The notes under the pieces are model-generated. The model was not told where the DNA came from. It made no database searches and saw only the letters and a list, made by a program, of their open reading frames with translations. Below are positions 24,257-32,619 of a stretch of 64,000 nucleotides of DNA, piece after piece. The translations under genes were made by a program, and so were the position numbers. Each line of letters opens with the position of its first letter. Within the stretch, counting starts at the first letter, position 1. The DNA comes from Paraburkholderia guartelaensis. Lineage in GTDB: Bacteria > Pseudomonadota > Gammaproteobacteria > Burkholderiales > Burkholderiaceae. The stretch is taken from contig NZ_SMOD01000022.1 in assembly GCF_004353905.1 (NCBI RefSeq), forward strand, positions 62,001-126,000, given 5' to 3'.

Positions 24257-25594
24257 CTAAATGCCATAGGCGCGGCGCAGCAAGGTGATGGGGTGAGCGA
24301 GCGGCGGCTCGCCTAGCTGGTTCTCTTCGATGCCCTGCGCAATGTGATGCCCCGCCAGCTGGCAATCGGACGAGATGAAGTTCGGTTCGGCCTGCCCCAT
24401 CTGCTTGAACACGGGCGTGCCGATCTTCATCGACATGGCGTGGAATTCCTTCTTCACGCCGAACGTGCCCGCGTGGCCCGAACAGCGCTCGACCACGGTC
24501 ACTTTCGTTTCGGGCACGAGCGAAAGCAGGTCGAAGGTCTTGCGACCGATGTTCTGGACGCGCGCATGACACGGCACGTGATACGACACGTTGCCAAGCG
24601 GCGCACGGAAATCGGTCTTGAGCAGGCCGTCGCGATGACGCGCCACGAGATACTCGAACGGGTCCCAGAACGCGTCGCTCACGGCTTTCGTGTTGGCGTC
24701 GTCGGGGAACATCAGCGGCAGCTCGTGCTTGTACATGAGCACGCAGCTCGGCACCGCGCCGATCAGCGCATAGCCTTCGCGCGCGTAACGCGCGAGCATC
24801 GGCATGTTCTGCGCCTGCTTGTGCGCCACGCCCTCCAGATTGCCCTGCTCCAGCAGCGGCATGCCGCAGCACCATTCGCTCTTCACCAGCTCGTAGGGAA
24901 TCTCGTTGTGGTCGAGCACCGCGAGCAGATCGTGGCCGATGCCGGGCTCGTTGAAATTCACGTAGCAGGTCGCGTAAATGGCGACCTTGCCAGGCGTGCG
25001 CTCGCCGTCGCGCACCTCGCTCGACGCCGCGCGCTTGGCAACGTTACGAAACTTGTGTGTGGCGAAGTCGGGCAGCCACGCCTTGCGATCGACGCCCAGC
25101 ATGTCTTCCATCGCGCCGCGCATCGCCTTCGTGTGATTGATGGCGTTGACCGTTTGCGTGACGACGGGAATGCCGGCGATCTGGCCGAGCGCGTCGGTAT
25201 TCGAGAGCACGCGGTCGCGCAGCTTCACTTCGCCCTTGCGATAGTGAACGGCCTTGGCGCGCAGCATCAGATGCGGAAAGTCCACATTCCACGGATGCGG
25301 CGGCACATAGGGGCACTTCGTCATGTAGCAGAGATCGCACAGATAGCACTGGTCGACGACCTTGTCGAACGACGCCTTGTCGACGTCGTGCGCTTCGCCG
25401 CTATCGGTTTCATCGACGAGATCGAAGAGCGTGGGAAACGCGCCGCATAGCGACACGCAGCGCCGGCAGCCCGCACAGATATCGAACACGCGCGCGAGTT
25501 CCGTATCGAGCTGGGCCTGGTCGTAAAAAGCGTCCGATCGCCAGTCGAGCGGATGGCGGGTGGGCGCTTCGAGACTGCCTTCCTTGTGGGGCAT
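24257..25594 (-). CDS. Two-[4Fe-4S] ferredoxin / CCG-domain Fe-S oxidoreductase (GlpC-like)
   Basis: A 445-residue iron-sulfur protein. The N-terminus holds two cysteine sets for [4Fe-4S] clusters: Cys40, 43, 46, 50 (CAGCRRCVSLC) and Cys83, 86, 89, 94 (CYLCDLCYMTKC). CCG-type segments follow (WCCGMPLLEQGN and RCSGHAGTFG), as in GlpC, GlcF and heterodisulfide reductase subunit HdrB. Those proteins pass electrons from a partner dehydrogenase. No flavin partner is encoded beside it, but rubrerythrin and DUF3501 are, so it may feed electrons to rubrerythrin. It has a strong AGAAGGAGA ribosome site. Often annotated as glycerol-3-phosphate dehydrogenase subunit C, which the context here does not support. 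Confidence 0.87.
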   Translation of the reverse strand: MPHKEGSLEAPTRHPLDWRSDAFYDQAQLDTELARVFDICAGCRRCVSLCGAFPTLFDLVDETDSGEAHDVDKASFDKVVDQCYLCDLCYMTKCPYVPPHPWNVDFPHLMLRAKAVHYRKGEVKLRDRVLSNTDALGQIAGIPVVTQTVNAINHTKAMRGAMEDMLGVDRKAWLPDFATHKFRNVAKRAASSEVRDGERTPGKVAIYATCYVNFNEPGIGHDLLAVLDHNEIPYELVKSEWCCGMPLLEQGNLEGVAHKQAQNMPMLARYAREGYALIGAVPSCVLMYKHELPLMFPDDANTKAVSDAFWDPFEYLVARHRDGLLKTDFRAPLGNVSYHVPCHARVQNIGRKTFDLLSLVPETKVTVVERCSGHAGTFGVKKEFHAMSMKIGTPVFKQMGQAEPNFISSDCQLAGHHIAQGIEENQLGEPPLAHPITLLRRAYGI

Positions 25595-25740
25595 GACGTC
25601 TCCTTCTTTTATTTATCAGCCAAATACGCGGCTAGGCGGGCGCGCGCGAACGCGCGCCGGTGCTTGCCCGGCACGCGAAACAAAAAAGCGCGCGCGTCAT
25701 AGGTGCGTGCCGCAAGGCACGCGGCGATGCTCGATGCGCC

Positions 25741-26163
25741 TCAATCCGCCAGCACGTCCAGTGCCTTCGTATAGCGGTTGGCGTGGCTGCGCTCCGCCTT
25801 GGCCAGTGTCTCGAACCAGTTCGCGATTTCGTCGAAGCCTTCGTCGCGCGCGACCTTGGCCATGCCCGGGTACATGTCGGTGTATTCGTGCGTTTCACCT
25901 GCAATTGCCGCCTGCAGATTCAGACGCGAGGTGCCGAACGGCAGCCCGGTTGCCGGGTCGCCAACCGCTTCCAGATATTCGAGGTGGCCGTGCGCGTGGC
26001 CGGTTTCGCCTTCAGCGGTCGAGCGAAACAGCGCCGCGACATCGTTTTGTCCTTCTACGTCGGCCTTGGCTGCGAAATAGAGATAACGGCGGTTGGCCTG
26101 TGATTCGCCGGCAAATGCATCCTTGAGGTTCTGTTCCGTCTTCGAGCCCTTTAGCTGTGCCAT
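25741..26163 (-). CDS. Rubrerythrin-family protein without rubredoxin domain
   Basis: A 140-residue four-helix diiron protein (erythrin type). Metal ligands are visible in the Glu-rich segments AFAGESQANRRY, STAEGETGHAHGHLEYL, IAGETHEYTDMY and KAERSHANRY. It lacks the C-terminal rubredoxin domain of classical rubrerythrin, so it needs an outside electron donor; the adjacent Fe-S protein is a natural candidate. Likely function is reduction of hydrogen peroxide. I chose the ATG at 26163, preceded at 5 bases by GGAGG, over the upstream ATG at 26175, whose ribosome site is weak. It is first in the set, 146 bases before the Fe-S gene. Confidence 0.9.
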   Translation of the reverse strand: MAQLKGSKTEQNLKDAFAGESQANRRYLYFAAKADVEGQNDVAALFRSTAEGETGHAHGHLEYLEAVGDPATGLPFGTSRLNLQAAIAGETHEYTDMYPGMAKVARDEGFDEIANWFETLAKAERSHANRYTKALDVLAD

Positions 26164-26470
26164 CGATGCCTCCATCGTTCGACCTGATATGTGGGGATGC
26201 GACGCAATTCGCCTTCGTGCATTGCAGCATGCGTGGGCGACAACGCCGCACTATTAATCTAGGTTGTGCCGATTGCGTTCCCAATTGTGAATTTCAATCC
26301 CGGCGATAGCGTAGCCGGGTTTACGCGGGCAGAAATGAGCATAAACGGGGCGTGTCCAGGCACGCGTCGTGCGCGCGACGTTCTGTCCTGCACTCTTCAC
26401 TTTGCGCGCGCGCGGAGTCGTCCTAGACTTTGAAATTGCCGACGCGCCCGATCAATTTTGCGGAGATGCC
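26164..26470. other. Divergent spacer between rubrerythrin and a small orphan gene
   Basis: A 307-base gap holding the promoter region of both divergent genes. A hairpin CCCGGC (26299-26304) with GCCGGG (26314-26319) followed by TTTACG lies in the middle. I see no clear PerR, OxyR or Fur site and no open frame with family resemblance. Confidence 0.5.
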
Positions 26471-26830
26471 ATGCGACTTACGATCCTGATCAACGGTTCC
26501 GATCCAACCGTCAATCACGACTATGCAGTGCTCTGGCTCGACACCGACCAGCAACGCTGGTCCCGCGAGTCTCACGAAGGGATCGACCTGCCAGAATGGG
26601 GTGAATTGCGCGACGTGAATGGTGTCACGTCGCTGTGCGCACCGCTCGAAAACGAGCCGCTGTGCACATTACGCGGCCTGCATGTGAACCGCCGCCAGGA
26701 AATCAGTTCAGCACACGGCGACGCGACATGGTCGTGCGAAACCTCGCACTCGCCGATGGAAGGCCAATGGCGCCTCCAGGCTGTGGACCGACAGATGGTC
26801 CGCGCCGAGCATTCGCTTTTTGCAGGCTGA
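26471..26830 (+). CDS. Hypothetical small cytoplasmic protein
   Basis: A 119-residue protein I do not recognise. It has no signal peptide or membrane span, is mildly acidic, and has an alternating pattern with conserved-looking Trp and Cys residues (WSCETSHSP and EGQWRLQAV near the C-terminus). The ATG at 26471 has a GGAG site 6 bases upstream; an open frame reaches further back but has no ribosome site. It stands alone: divergent from rubrerythrin and followed by a strong terminator at 26949, so it is transcribed on its own. That tidy organisation supports a real gene. Confidence 0.65.
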   Translation: MRLTILINGSDPTVNHDYAVLWLDTDQQRWSRESHEGIDLPEWGELRDVNGVTSLCAPLENEPLCTLRGLHVNRRQEISSAHGDATWSCETSHSPMEGQWRLQAVDRQMVRAEHSLFAG

Positions 26831-26948
26831 GTCGTTGTTGATGAACTAACCGATTGAATGCAGGCGGCATCATTTGCCGCCTCGCTCCTCGCGCAGCAAC
26901 GCAACGCTGCCGCGCTCATTGCATCTGTTTGTGCGTCACCTCTCGCTT

Positions 26949-26980
26949 GCGCCCGCCCTTGAGCGGGCGCGCGTTTTTTT
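26949..26980 (+). terminator. Rho-independent terminator after the 119-residue protein gene
   Basis: GCGCCCGC (26949-26956) pairs with GCGGGCGC (26963-26970) around a 6-base loop, followed by GCG and seven T. A second small hairpin (AGGCGGC... GCCGCCT, about 26862-26882) precedes it. Confidence 0.8.
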
Positions 26981-27073
26981 GCGCCTGCATTTTTTCTCCC
27001 GCCTCCACGCGCGTCATGCGCCCGCTATACTTTCAGCCCGCTTGATCCCACCCCAGTCCGGCCTGACCTTTCG

Positions 27074-27862
27074 ATGAAGAAGCTGTTTGCCTCGCTTGTT
27101 TCCTCCCTGTTGCTCGCCGCCGCGAGCCATGCAATCGCCGCACCGGCCTGTTCGCAATTCGTGCCCGACGGCCAGTTCCCGACGCTCACGAACCAGCGCA
27201 TGGCGCCGAAAACGCGCATGCTCTGCTATTCGGATTTTGTCGTGCTGCATTCGGGCGTCACACACGGGCCGCTGTGGTCCGCCGAGCATCTCACGCGCGA
27301 CCACCTCGAAGCCGCGAAGGACATGACGCGCACGAACCGCTTCTTCGAAGACGACCGCCTGCCCGAAGGCGAAGGCGCGACGCTCGCCGACTACAAGCGC
27401 AGCGGCTTCGACCGCGGCCACATGAGCCCCGCGGGCAACCGCTGGAATGCACAGGCGATGGCGGAATCGTTTTCACTCGCCAATATCGTTCCGCAGAATC
27501 GCGACAACAACCAGCGCCTATGGGCCCATATCGAAAGCGCCGTGCGCAAGCTCGCATCGAAGTATGGCGAAGCCTATGTCGTGACCGGTCCGCTCTTCAC
27601 GGGCGCACAGCTCCAGACAATCGGCGCGACGCGCGTGCTCGTGCCGACGCAGATCTTCAAGGTCGTGTACGTGCCCTCTCAGCAGCTCGCGTTTGCGATC
27701 GTCGCGGACAATACGGCTGTCGATCGTTACGACGTGCGCTCGGTGCGCGATCTCGAAGCGCAAAGCGGCATTGCGTTCCCGGGCATTCCGGCGAACGTCG
27801 CGGCAAAGGAAAAAGTATCGTTCAATGGCCGCGGCTTTGCCGTGAGCAAATGGGGCTGGTAA
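27074..27862 (+). CDS. Secreted DNA/RNA non-specific endonuclease (NucA/DRGH family)
   Basis: A 262-residue nuclease with a signal peptide (cleavage near residue 22, AIAA). The beta-beta-alpha-metal active site DRGH is at residues 113-116 with catalytic His116. It is followed by the metal-ligand helix NIVPQNRDNNQRLW (about 137-150, metal Asn146). Such enzymes cut single- and double-stranded DNA and RNA in the periplasm or outside, for nutrient recovery. No immunity protein is evident, as expected for an exported nuclease without toxin domains. A small gene follows after 35 bases with its own ribosome site. Confidence 0.9.
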   Translation: MKKLFASLVSSLLLAAASHAIAAPACSQFVPDGQFPTLTNQRMAPKTRMLCYSDFVVLHSGVTHGPLWSAEHLTRDHLEAAKDMTRTNRFFEDDRLPEGEGATLADYKRSGFDRGHMSPAGNRWNAQAMAESFSLANIVPQNRDNNQRLWAHIESAVRKLASKYGEAYVVTGPLFTGAQLQTIGATRVLVPTQIFKVVYVPSQQLAFAIVADNTAVDRYDVRSVRDLEAQSGIAFPGIPANVAAKEKVSFNGRGFAVSKWGW

Positions 27863-27897
27863 GCCCCCCCCCCGTCACGCATAAGGAGGATCACCAA

Positions 27898-28158
27898 GTG
27901 TTCGACGCATACGCAAACGACAACGACGTGCTCAACGTGCAAGGCGACGCGCTCACGCTCACGAACGGCACGACGCGCGTGACGCTCGCCGGCACGCTCG
28001 AACTCACGCGCGACAAGCGCGGGCTCGCCGCCGCGCTGGCGCTGAAGGCGGCGCTCGACGACGTCGTGAAGAAACTGCAGGCCGACCCGCACCTGCCCGC
28101 GAAAGTCGCCGACGAGCCGGACCAGAAGCCCGGCGTCGTCGACAATCCGTTCAACTGA
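27898..28158 (+). CDS. Hypothetical small protein, GTG start
   Basis: An 86-residue protein I do not recognise. An excellent ribosome site (AAGGAGGA, 6 bases ahead) marks the GTG at 27898; an upstream extension would only shadow the nuclease gene. The sequence has a beta-rich front half (VLNVQGDALTLTNGTTRVTLAGTLELTRD) and a helical middle (ALAALALKAALDDVVKKLQ-like). It ends in an acidic, Pro-rich tail. No signal peptide. It follows the nuclease by 35 bases and may be co-transcribed, but nothing in it suggests an immunity function with certainty. Confidence 0.65.
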   Translation: MFDAYANDNDVLNVQGDALTLTNGTTRVTLAGTLELTRDKRGLAAALALKAALDDVVKKLQADPHLPAKVADEPDQKPGVVDNPFN

Positions 28159-28182
28159 TCACGCTCATGCGAAGCGCATGCT

Positions 28183-29424
28183 TCAGAACGGCTTGCCTTC
28201 GCTCTCGCTCCAGGCGCGCGCCATGAGCGTGTTCGAGGGCAGCGTTTCGTCGAGCAGCTTCTTCGCGCTCTGCGCGCCCGCGATCGGCAGACCGGTGGGA
28301 TCGATCGCGCCGATCTGCGCGAGCACCGAAGCCTGATCCCAGTAGATGTGCTCGTTATAGAGCTTGTTGCCGCGAAAGCAGATCACGGCAAGCATCGGCA
28401 CTTCGAAGTATTTGCCCGTGGGCGCGAGGCCCGGCAGCAGCCAGTCGATCTCGCGGTCGTGCGTGCAGCAGAAGATGAACTCGTCCACCACACGGTCCGA
28501 GCCGATCGTGCGCGAAATCGGGATCAGGCGCGTGTCCTCCGGGTTCGAATGCACGAAGTGGTGCGTGTAGAAGCGCTTGAGCTCGTCATGGCCCACGCCG
28601 CCCGTCATCGTCGGAATGTGGTTGACGTAGGGCTGCGCGACCATGGTCGGCATCACGTCGCTCGGGTTGCGCGCGACGAACTCGTGATAGCAGTGCTCTT
28701 CCCACAGCGCGTTGAAATCGTAGATCGGGCCGAGCACCCGGCGCAGCATCGCGAGCGTGCGCGAGTACGCCATCATCGTGGCCGGCTTGTCGTACGTCGA
28801 GCGCGAAGACGAAGCGAACGCGTGGCCACAACCCGGGTACGTATATAGCTCGACGCCGGACTTGCCCGCCAGCGCCTGACCGATGCGCTCGCGCGTAGCG
28901 GCGTCGCAGTGGGCGTCGTCGGCGCCGAAGTGCAGCATCAGCGGACACGTGATGCGCGAGGCTTCGTCCAGATCGTTTTCGAGGCCCACGGCGTAATAGC
29001 CGATCGCGCAATCGACATCGGTGCGCGTCGCGCTCAGGTATGCGAGCTTGCCGCCCAGGCAGAAACCCACCACGCCGACCTTGCCGCGATGCTGCGGGTG
29101 CGCGCGCAGCGCGGCGAGCGTTTGCGCCACGTCCTGCATCGCGAGATCGACGTCGAAGCGCTCGTAGAGCGAGAACGCCTTCTGCGCGTCGGCGCCTTCG
29201 TAGCCGAGATCGACGTTCGGCTCCAGACGCCAGAACAGGTCCGGCACCATCACGACGTAGCCTTCCTCGGTATAGCGGTCGGCGAGCGCGCGCATGTAGG
29301 CGTTCACGCCGAAGATCTCCTGCAGCAGCACGAGGCCAGGGCCGCTGCCCTCGGGCGGCAGCGCCGTGTAGGCGCGGAATTCGCCACCGTCGTGCGACTT
29401 CACCTGGGTCCATTGTCCGTTCAT
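28183..29424 (-). CDS. Dienelactone hydrolase fused to a C-terminal NTF2/SnoaL-like domain
   Basis: A 413-residue, apparently cytoplasmic two-domain protein. Residues about 10-230 form a dienelactone hydrolase with Cys122 (GFCLGG), Asp170, His201 (GCGHAF) and the conserved Glu36 (QEIFG), exactly spaced as in characterised enzymes. Residues about 240-395 resemble a SnoaL/NTF2-like ester-cyclase or isomerase fold (HYDELKRFYTHHF-like region, then DRVVDEFIF and GKYFEVPMLAVICFRGNKL). Stand-alone hydrolases are about 235-250 residues. The fusion is intact in frame, so no frameshift is involved. The natural substrate is unknown; classical members open dienelactones in chloroaromatic breakdown, but no such pathway is near. 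Confidence 0.85.
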   Translation of the reverse strand: MNGQWTQVKSHDGGEFRAYTALPPEGSGPGLVLLQEIFGVNAYMRALADRYTEEGYVVMVPDLFWRLEPNVDLGYEGADAQKAFSLYERFDVDLAMQDVAQTLAALRAHPQHRGKVGVVGFCLGGKLAYLSATRTDVDCAIGYYAVGLENDLDEASRITCPLMLHFGADDAHCDAATRERIGQALAGKSGVELYTYPGCGHAFASSSRSTYDKPATMMAYSRTLAMLRRVLGPIYDFNALWEEHCYHEFVARNPSDVMPTMVAQPYVNHIPTMTGGVGHDELKRFYTHHFVHSNPEDTRLIPISRTIGSDRVVDEFIFCCTHDREIDWLLPGLAPTGKYFEVPMLAVICFRGNKLYNEHIYWDQASVLAQIGAIDPTGLPIAGAQSAKKLLDETLPSNTLMARAWSESEGKPF

Positions 29425-29504
29425 CGGGGCTGTCTCCTCTCTTCGGTCTGGTTAGTTGCCGTAGATTAGCGTCGATCTCGCGCCGACGCAGCGCGTCGAA
29501 CCAT

Positions 29505-30146
29505 TCATGCCGTGCCGAAGCCGCCCGCCACCGCGAGCGGCGGCAGTGCCGACTCGCCGCGTATCCACGCGTACTGCGCCAGCTCGGCCATTTCCTTGTC
29601 GCCACGGCTGTCGCCGTAAGCGTAGAGCGTCGCGGGCGCGTTCGCCCCCCACCAAGCGCGCAGCCGCGCAACCTTCTCCGGCCCCCAGCAGTTGTTGCCC
29701 GCCAGATGGCCCGTGTACACGCCATCGCGCCACTCGAGCTCGCTCGAAAGCACGGTGCCGATGCCGACCGTCTTTGCCCACATGCGCAGATAGATCGACG
29801 GCGACGCGCTCACGAGCACGACCTCATGGCCGAGCGCCTGGTGTTCGGCCACGCGCGCGAGCATATCGGGGCGCAGCAGCGCGGGGAGACGGCGCTCGAC
29901 GAAGCGCTGCGCAGCGGCTTCGAGCACCTCGCGCCGCACGGCTCCCATCGCGGCGTACAGGAAGCGCGCCTTAGTGGGCCCGCGCGGCGACCAGCCGAGC
30001 GGAACGCCGATGAGCGAAGGCAGGCAGCGCAGCGCGGCGGCGGCGAAGCGGGCGGGGCCGGCGGCGTCGAGCATGAACGCGCGAAAGCTGTCGGACGTGG
30101 TGATGGTGCCATCAAAGTCGAATGCGGCGACGACGCGGTCGTTCAT
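29505..30146 (-). CDS. HAD-superfamily IB phosphatase (SerB-like)
   Basis: A 213-residue hydrolase with HAD motif I DFDGTITTSD (residues about 8-17, nucleophile Asp8). Motif II lies in VLVSASPSIYL, and motif III/IV around YGDSRGDKEM. The family (HAD-IB, PSPase-like) removes phosphate from small metabolites or phospholipid precursors; phosphoserine or a glycerol phosphate is possible but not distinguishable. I chose the ATG at 30146 because the family starts just before motif I; the frame is open to 30284 with no sensible residues. No strong ribosome site is visible. It stands alone between the lactone hydrolase and a Crp/Fnr gene, all on the minus strand. Confidence 0.85.
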   Translation of the reverse strand: MNDRVVAAFDFDGTITTSDSFRAFMLDAAGPARFAAAALRCLPSLIGVPLGWSPRGPTKARFLYAAMGAVRREVLEAAAQRFVERRLPALLRPDMLARVAEHQALGHEVVLVSASPSIYLRMWAKTVGIGTVLSSELEWRDGVYTGHLAGNNCWGPEKVARLRAWWGANAPATLYAYGDSRGDKEMAELAQYAWIRGESALPPLAVAGGFGTA

Positions 30147-30323
30147 GAAGCGGTATGGGCCTGGCGTGGAAGGGAAAGGCGACGCGGCGGGGCGCGCCGA
30201 ACGGGCGTCATTGTCGGCGCAAACGCGATCTTGCTGCAACGGAGCCCAGGTGCGCACCCGAATATTGACGTAATTCGTCAACATGTATCGATATGGACGT
30301 GTATTGATGCCGATGCATTAGCG

Positions 30324-31052
30324 TCATTGCGCGTTTGACGCCAGACCCGCGGCATCGATGATCTCGATTTCGCCGTAGCGCAACGCGAGCATCCCCTCGC
30401 GCTCGAACTGGCGCAGGATCTGGTTCACCGTTTGCCGCGAGAGCGCGAGCATCAACGCGAGATCCTCCTGCGGCACGTTGATCACGCGGCGCGAGCACTG
30501 CGCGTCTTGCGTGCCGGCCGCGTCGCCGTATTCGTTCGAGAGCAGCAGCAACCGGCGCGCCACGCGGGCGGACGCGCCCAGCAGCGCGGTCTCCTCGATC
30601 GTGTCGAACGCGAGACGCAGCTTTTGCGCGAGCAGCAGGCCAAACGCGTGCCAGTACGCCGGCGTTGCGTCGAGCAGCGCCACGAGCGCCGCGCGCGGCA
30701 CGTGAAAGAGCGTGGAGTCGCGCTCGGCGTAGGCGTCGTGCGTACGTGCGCCGCCGTCGAAAAGCGCGATCTCGCCAAACCAGTGCGCCGGCCCGACCAC
30801 GGCGAGCAGCGCCTCGCGGCCCGCGACGCTCGCCGCGCCCACGCGCACCGCGCCTTCCAGCACGCAGTAGAGACCGTCGTCGGCGTCGCCACGCATGAAG
30901 AGGCGCTCGCCCGCCCGCAGCGTACGCACGCGGCCCGCCGCGCGCAGCGCGTCGCGCAACGGTTCGGGCGCGCCGCGAAACCACGCGCTGCGCTCGAGCG
31001 CGGCGGCGGACGGCGAACTGGCTGTGATGGACGGGACGGAACGTGAAGTCAT
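30324..31052 (-). CDS. Crp/Fnr-family transcriptional regulator
   Basis: A 242-residue regulator with a cyclic-nucleotide-binding-like domain (about 20-140; GERLFMRGDADDGLYCVLEGAV) and a C-terminal winged helix (about 170-235; QEDLALMLALSRQTVNQILRQFE). It has only two cysteines and lacks the N-terminal Fe-S cysteine cluster of true FNR. The CRP-type cAMP contact residues are not convincingly conserved. The ligand is therefore unknown. It is divergent from the Mpo1-like gene across a 115-base gap containing a 12-base palindrome TCGGCTAGCCGA (31100-31111). Confidence 0.9.
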   Translation of the reverse strand: MTSRSVPSITASSPSAAALERSAWFRGAPEPLRDALRAAGRVRTLRAGERLFMRGDADDGLYCVLEGAVRVGAASVAGREALLAVVGPAHWFGEIALFDGGARTHDAYAERDSTLFHVPRAALVALLDATPAYWHAFGLLLAQKLRLAFDTIEETALLGASARVARRLLLLSNEYGDAAGTQDAQCSRRVINVPQEDLALMLALSRQTVNQILRQFEREGMLALRYGEIEIIDAAGLASNAQ

Positions 31053-31167
31053 CGGAGCTGGACAAGCGGGGCCAGGCGAGTCACTAAACGGCGCAATTGT
31101 CGGCTAGCCGAAGGTTTGCGCTCGTCAGCCCGACGATGATAATGATTTTGGAGACAGAGAGGCACCC

Positions 31168-31707
31168 ATGAGAAACCTGACCGAGCAGCTCACCCAGTAC
31201 GCGGCTTATCACCGCGACGCGCGCAACATCGGCACCCATTTCGTCGGCATTCCGCTCATCGTGCTCGCGCTCGCGGTGCTGCTTTCGCGCCCGGTGATTG
31301 CGCTCGGGCTGCCGGTTTCCGTCTCGCCCGCGTGGCTCCTGTTCGGCGCGGCGACGATCTACTATCTCGTGCTGGACGTGCCGCTCGGCCTCATGATGGC
31401 GGTCGTCTCCGTCGCGTGCGTGGCCTTCGGGGCGTGGCTCGCGCAGCAAGGCACCGCCGCGTGGCTGGGCGGCGGCGTGGGGCTGTTCGTGGTCGGCTGG
31501 ATATTTCAGTTCGTCGGTCACATCGCGTGGGAGCATCGCAAGCCGGCCTTCGTCGACGATCTCATCGGCCTCATGATCGGCCCGCTCTTTGTGCTCGCCG
31601 AAGCGCTGTTCAGCATCGGCTGGCGCCCTGAGCTGCGCGCGGCGATCGAGGCGAAGGTGGGACCCACGCGCATCAATCCGCCGCGCGCTCAGGAAGCGCG
31701 GCAGTAA
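31168..31707 (+). CDS. Mpo1-like (DUF962/YGL010w) membrane protein
   Basis: A 179-residue membrane protein of the DUF962 family, with four to five hydrophobic segments and the family signature YHRDARNIGTHFVGIP (residues about 14-29). A second motif, GHIAWEHRKPAF, follows near 119-130. The yeast member Mpo1 is an Fe(II)-dependent dioxygenase that shortens 2-hydroxy fatty acids, and the conserved His residues are the presumed metal ligands. What the bacterial proteins do is not established. A TTGGAG ribosome site lies before the ATG. It is convergent with rarD, 18 bases away. Confidence 0.85.
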   Translation: MRNLTEQLTQYAAYHRDARNIGTHFVGIPLIVLALAVLLSRPVIALGLPVSVSPAWLLFGAATIYYLVLDVPLGLMMAVVSVACVAFGAWLAQQGTAAWLGGGVGLFVVGWIFQFVGHIAWEHRKPAFVDDLIGLMIGPLFVLAEALFSIGWRPELRAAIEAKVGPTRINPPRAQEARQ

Positions 31708-31725
31708 GCGGCCGTTGCAAGGTCC

Positions 31726-32619
31726 TCAGCGCTCGAACCGGATGAGCCGCGCCGCGTGCACCGCCGTGAGCGCGACGGCGAGCCAGATCGGCACATACGT
31801 CCCGAGCTGACGCATGCCCAGGTGCTCGCCGAGCAGCGTGACAGAAACGATCACGAGCAGCACCGGCTCGACATAGCCGAGGATGCCGAAGAGCGCCATC
31901 GGCAAAAGCCGGCTCGCCTTCAGGTACGACGCGAGCGCGACGGTGCTGAGCACGCCGAGTCCGGGCAGCAGCACGAAGGCCAGAAACTTGTGCGCATCGA
32001 GCAGCGCGAGCGAGCCGCCGGCGCGCACTACGATCACCGCCACCGGCACGAGCAGCAGCATCTCCACGGCGAACGTGACGAGCGAATCCGCGTGAATCTT
32101 GCGGCGCAGCACGAAGTACGGCGGATAGCCGAACGCGACGAGCAGCGTGGGCCACGAGAACGCGTGCGTCGCCCACAGCTCGTGCGCCACGCCCACGGCG
32201 GCGCACGCCACAGCGAGCCATTGCAGCAGTTCGAGGCGCTCGTGATAGTAAAAGCGACCCACCAGCACCATGATGAGCGGCAGCAGGAAATAGCCGAGCG
32301 ACACCTCCAGCATGCGCCCGTGCAGCGGCGCCCACAGAAACACCCACAGCTGCGAGCCCAGCAGCGCGGCGCTCGCCACCAGTGCGAGCGCGGTGCGCGG
32401 CTCCTTCACCATGCGCGCGATGAGGGCACGCAACTGCGGCGCGCGCTTGCGCAGCACCAGCAGGGCCAGCGCGCCGGGCGCGGTCCAGATTACGCGCCAA
32501 GCGAAAATATCGAGGCCGCCGAGCGGCGCGAGCAGGAGCGTATAGGCCGACATCAGCGCGAACAGCGCCGAAGCGCCCACGGATAGCGAAATGCCGCGCC
32601 CGGGTTCGTACTGGTTCAT
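31726..32619 (-). CDS. rarD: EamA/DMT-family transporter, RarD type
   Basis: A 297-residue inner-membrane carrier with ten predicted spans and two EamA halves. The family name comes from chloramphenicol-related RarD; substrates are mostly unknown, with amino-acid or metabolite export likely. The start at the ATG 32619 (NQYEPGRGISLSVGASALFA) matches the family N-terminus; the frame is open to 32823 with no ribosome site or family-like residues. An AT-rich stretch at 32690-32740 upstream probably carries its promoter. Confidence 0.88.
   Translation of the reverse strand: MNQYEPGRGISLSVGASALFALMSAYTLLLAPLGGLDIFAWRVIWTAPGALALLVLRKRAPQLRALIARMVKEPRTALALVASAALLGSQLWVFLWAPLHGRMLEVSLGYFLLPLIMVLVGRFYYHERLELLQWLAVACAAVGVAHELWATHAFSWPTLLVAFGYPPYFVLRRKIHADSLVTFAVEMLLLVPVAVIVVRAGGSLALLDAHKFLAFVLLPGLGVLSTVALASYLKASRLLPMALFGILGYVEPVLLVIVSVTLLGEHLGMRQLGTYVPIWLAVALTAVHAARLIRFER

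Noticed and set aside
24257..25594. Naming the Fe-S protein as anaerobic glycerol-3-phosphate dehydrogenase subunit C
   Set aside because: No glpA or glpB partner is nearby, and the rubrerythrin/DUF3501 context points to another function.
25708..25740. GC-rich hairpin near the end of the rubrerythrin gene as a terminator
   Set aside because: The T-run on the minus strand lies about 18 bases beyond the stem, so the geometry does not fit an intrinsic terminator.
31135..31153. A Fur-box-like GATGATAATGATTTTGGAG before the Mpo1-like gene
   Set aside because: Only about 10 of 19 positions match the Fur consensus, and it overlaps the ribosome site. Too weak to report.
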